Source: Sabulibacter ruber (lineage in GTDB: Bacteria > Bacteroidota > Bacteroidia > Cytophagales > Hymenobacteraceae). Taken from it: a DNA stretch of 64,000 nt. Below the pieces are notes generated by a model. That model was not told where the DNA came from. It saw only the letters and a program-made list of their open reading frames with translations, and made no database searches. Positions 62,832 to 64,000 of the stretch are shown one piece after another. Positions within the stretch are counted from its first letter, which is position 1; each line of letters opens with the position of its first letter. The DNA is taken from contig NZ_JAFFID010000001.1 in assembly GCF_017355955.1 (NCBI RefSeq), forward strand, positions 2,356,001 to 2,420,000, written 5' to 3'. The position numbers and the translations under genes were made by a program.

Positions 62832-64000
62832 ATGGCCTTAAATTCTACTCCCCCGCCCCTCTGGAAAAGCATTGCTGCGCTGTGCCTCTTGCTTACGGTG
62901 CATTTAACCATCTCTCCTTCGGTTCTTGCCCAAAACCGGAAAATCACTTACGTGGAGAGTTCAGAGGATTTTGCCAACCCCGAGAGAGGCTTTTACCTGG
63001 CCTCCGGGGGCAAACCCGGCACGCTCTCTGCAGAGGAATTGGTGAAGCTGAGAACCCTTCCCGCTAATCAGAACATTAACAACAGCGCCAAGTACTCGGC
63101 CAAACTCTCGTTGGTGTACCGCGGCTACCTGCTCGCTGATTTCAAAAACAAGCCGCTCAGCCCTGAATTCCTGGAAAACCTGCAGAAGGATCTGGACGCT
63201 ACCAGAACAGCGGGTATGAAAATGATTCTGCGGTTTGCGTACACCAATGACACCAAAGCCGGCGACTGCAAAGACGACTACAAAATTTGCCCACCATACG
63301 GCGATGCGCCCAAAGCTATTGTGCTGCAGCATATCTCTCAGCTGAAACCGGTTTTCCAAAAGAACGCCGATGTCATTGCCGTACTGCAACAAGGCTTTAT
63401 TGGCATCTGGGGCGAGAATTACTTTACAGATTATTTCGGGGATGCCTCTACCAACGGCCTGGGCGTAGTGGCAGACAGCAGTTGGCAAGACCGCAACGAC
63501 ATGCTGAAAGCCTTGCTGGATGCTTTGCCTCAGGACCGCATGGTGCAGGTAAGAACGCCCCAGATCAAGCAGCGGTTTGTGTACGGCCCCAAAGCTCCGG
63601 TGACCTCGGCGGCTATCACGGAGCAGGAAGCATTTACCAACGCAGACCGTGCGCGGGTAGGCTTGCACAATGACTGCTTTTTGGCCAGCGAAGATGATTA
63701 CGGCACTTTCTATGACTACGGCAACTCTTCCTCCAAAAGAGGCCCGGCCAAAGAAACGCTCCGTAAATACTTTGAAGCCGAAAGCAAGTACGTTGCCGTA
63801 GGCGGAGAAACCTGCGACAACGCCTATAGCCCCCAGAACGATTGCGCTCCCGCCGGACGCGCCGAGCAGGAAATGGCCGCTATGCACTACAGCTATCTCA
63901 ATAGTTCTTACAACAACCAAGTGAATAATGACTGGGTAACCGGCGGCTGCATGGACAACATCAAACGTCGGTTAGGCTACAGGTTCACCTTGAAATCAGC
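62832..64000 (+). CDS. DUF4874/DUF4832 secreted protein, second copy (C-terminus outside window)
   Basis: At least 389 residues, open to the window edge. I read the frame from the ATG at 62832, which gives a signal peptide ending SVLAQ. The order of motifs matches the paralogue at 60414: NPERGFYLASGGKPG, LILRFAYTN-type strand (MKMILRFAYTND), VLQQGFIGIWGEN with Glu195, RMVQVRTPQIKQRF, ARVGLHNDCFLAS, VGGETCDNAY with Glu326, and RRLGYRFTL at the edge. The repeated pair suggests action on one glycan with different fine specificity. No lipobox here: this copy looks secreted or periplasmic. Confidence 0.85.
   Translation, partial: MALNSTPPPLWKSIAALCLLLTVHLTISPSVLAQNRKITYVESSEDFANPERGFYLASGGKPGTLSAEELVKLRTLPANQNINNSAKYSAKLSLVYRGYLLADFKNKPLSPEFLENLQKDLDATRTAGMKMILRFAYTNDTKAGDCKDDYKICPPYGDAPKAIVLQHISQLKPVFQKNADVIAVLQQGFIGIWGENYFTDYFGDASTNGLGVVADSSWQDRNDMLKALLDALPQDRMVQVRTPQIKQRFVYGPKAPVTSAAITEQEAFTNADRARVGLHNDCFLASEDDYGTFYDYGNSSSKRGPAKETLRKYFEAESKYVAVGGETCDNAYSPQNDCAPAGRAEQEMAAMHYSYLNSSYNNQVNNDWVTGGCMDNIKRRLGYRFTLKS

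Overview
The window comes from a member of the Bacteroidota, most likely order Cytophagales and the Hymenobacteraceae (Rufibacter/Pontibacter-like). The evidence is a SusC/SusD pair, promoters of the Bacteroidota type (a TAnnTTTG box near -7, sometimes with TTG about 19 bases upstream), little sign of Shine-Dalgarno sequences, the gene order rplM-rpsI-rpsB-tsf, many signal-peptide and lipobox proteins, and roughly 50% GC coding DNA with AT-rich gaps. The genus is an inference. I found no phage, IS element, CRISPR array, rRNA or tRNA.

Layout. 1-2852: N-terminal part of a very large secreted glycoside-hydrolase-like protein. 4158-7687: cell-wall genes (PBP1A, a lipoprotein amidase). 7974-13579: small stress and housekeeping genes (DJ-1/PfpI, a zinc-finger-like unknown, an NTF2-like protein, GNAT, a class D beta-lactamase, VOC, a beta-barrel). 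13672-17926: a minus-strand run around nicotinamide riboside uptake (PnuC) and phosphorylation (NadR-like kinase). 18087-20014: rhodanese and guaB. 20631-23471: a partner-switching module (SpoIIE-type phosphatase, STAS, HATPase). 23685-28420: two periplasmic parvulin PPIases plus a MoxR ATPase. 28674-32481: unknowns, the TIGR02588/TIGR02587 pair, GNAT, an outer-membrane protein. 33039-38475: recA, DUF3108, a repeat protein, a PhoB/PhoR-like two-component system, a pseudouridine synthase. 39169-41786: rplM-rpsI-rpsB-tsf. 42934-45386: NDH-2 and an esterase. 45496-52007: urease genes (ureD on plus; ureH, a SelW-like gene, ureAB fusion, ureC, ureF, ureG on minus). 52384-64000: a sugar or glycan utilisation locus (LacI regulator, DUF5009 acyltransferase, SusC, SusD, two DUF4832/DUF4874 proteins and a PKD lipoprotein).

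How the genes work together. In the PUL, SusC/SusD would import a glycan fragment processed by the surface lipoproteins, under a LacI-type repressor encoded divergently; a palindrome with a central CG lies upstream of susC. The urease cluster has apoenzyme, nickel permease (UreH) and the UreD/F/G maturation proteins but no UreE; a CxxC SelW-like protein sits in the operon instead. PnuC imports nicotinamide riboside and the NadR-like kinase traps it as NMN.

The most unusual signal is non-coding. A family of about 25 symmetrical intergenic palindromes (16-base arms, 4-base loop; arm consensus GTTTTAGGCCTGTTTT and its complement) recurs through the whole window, almost always just after a stop codon, with paired changes in the arms that keep the pairing. 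It lacks the 3' U-tract of an intrinsic terminator. In addition, every gap of the urease operon is occupied by some kind of repeat (7- or 8-base tandem repeats, long inverted repeats, or members of the palindrome family).
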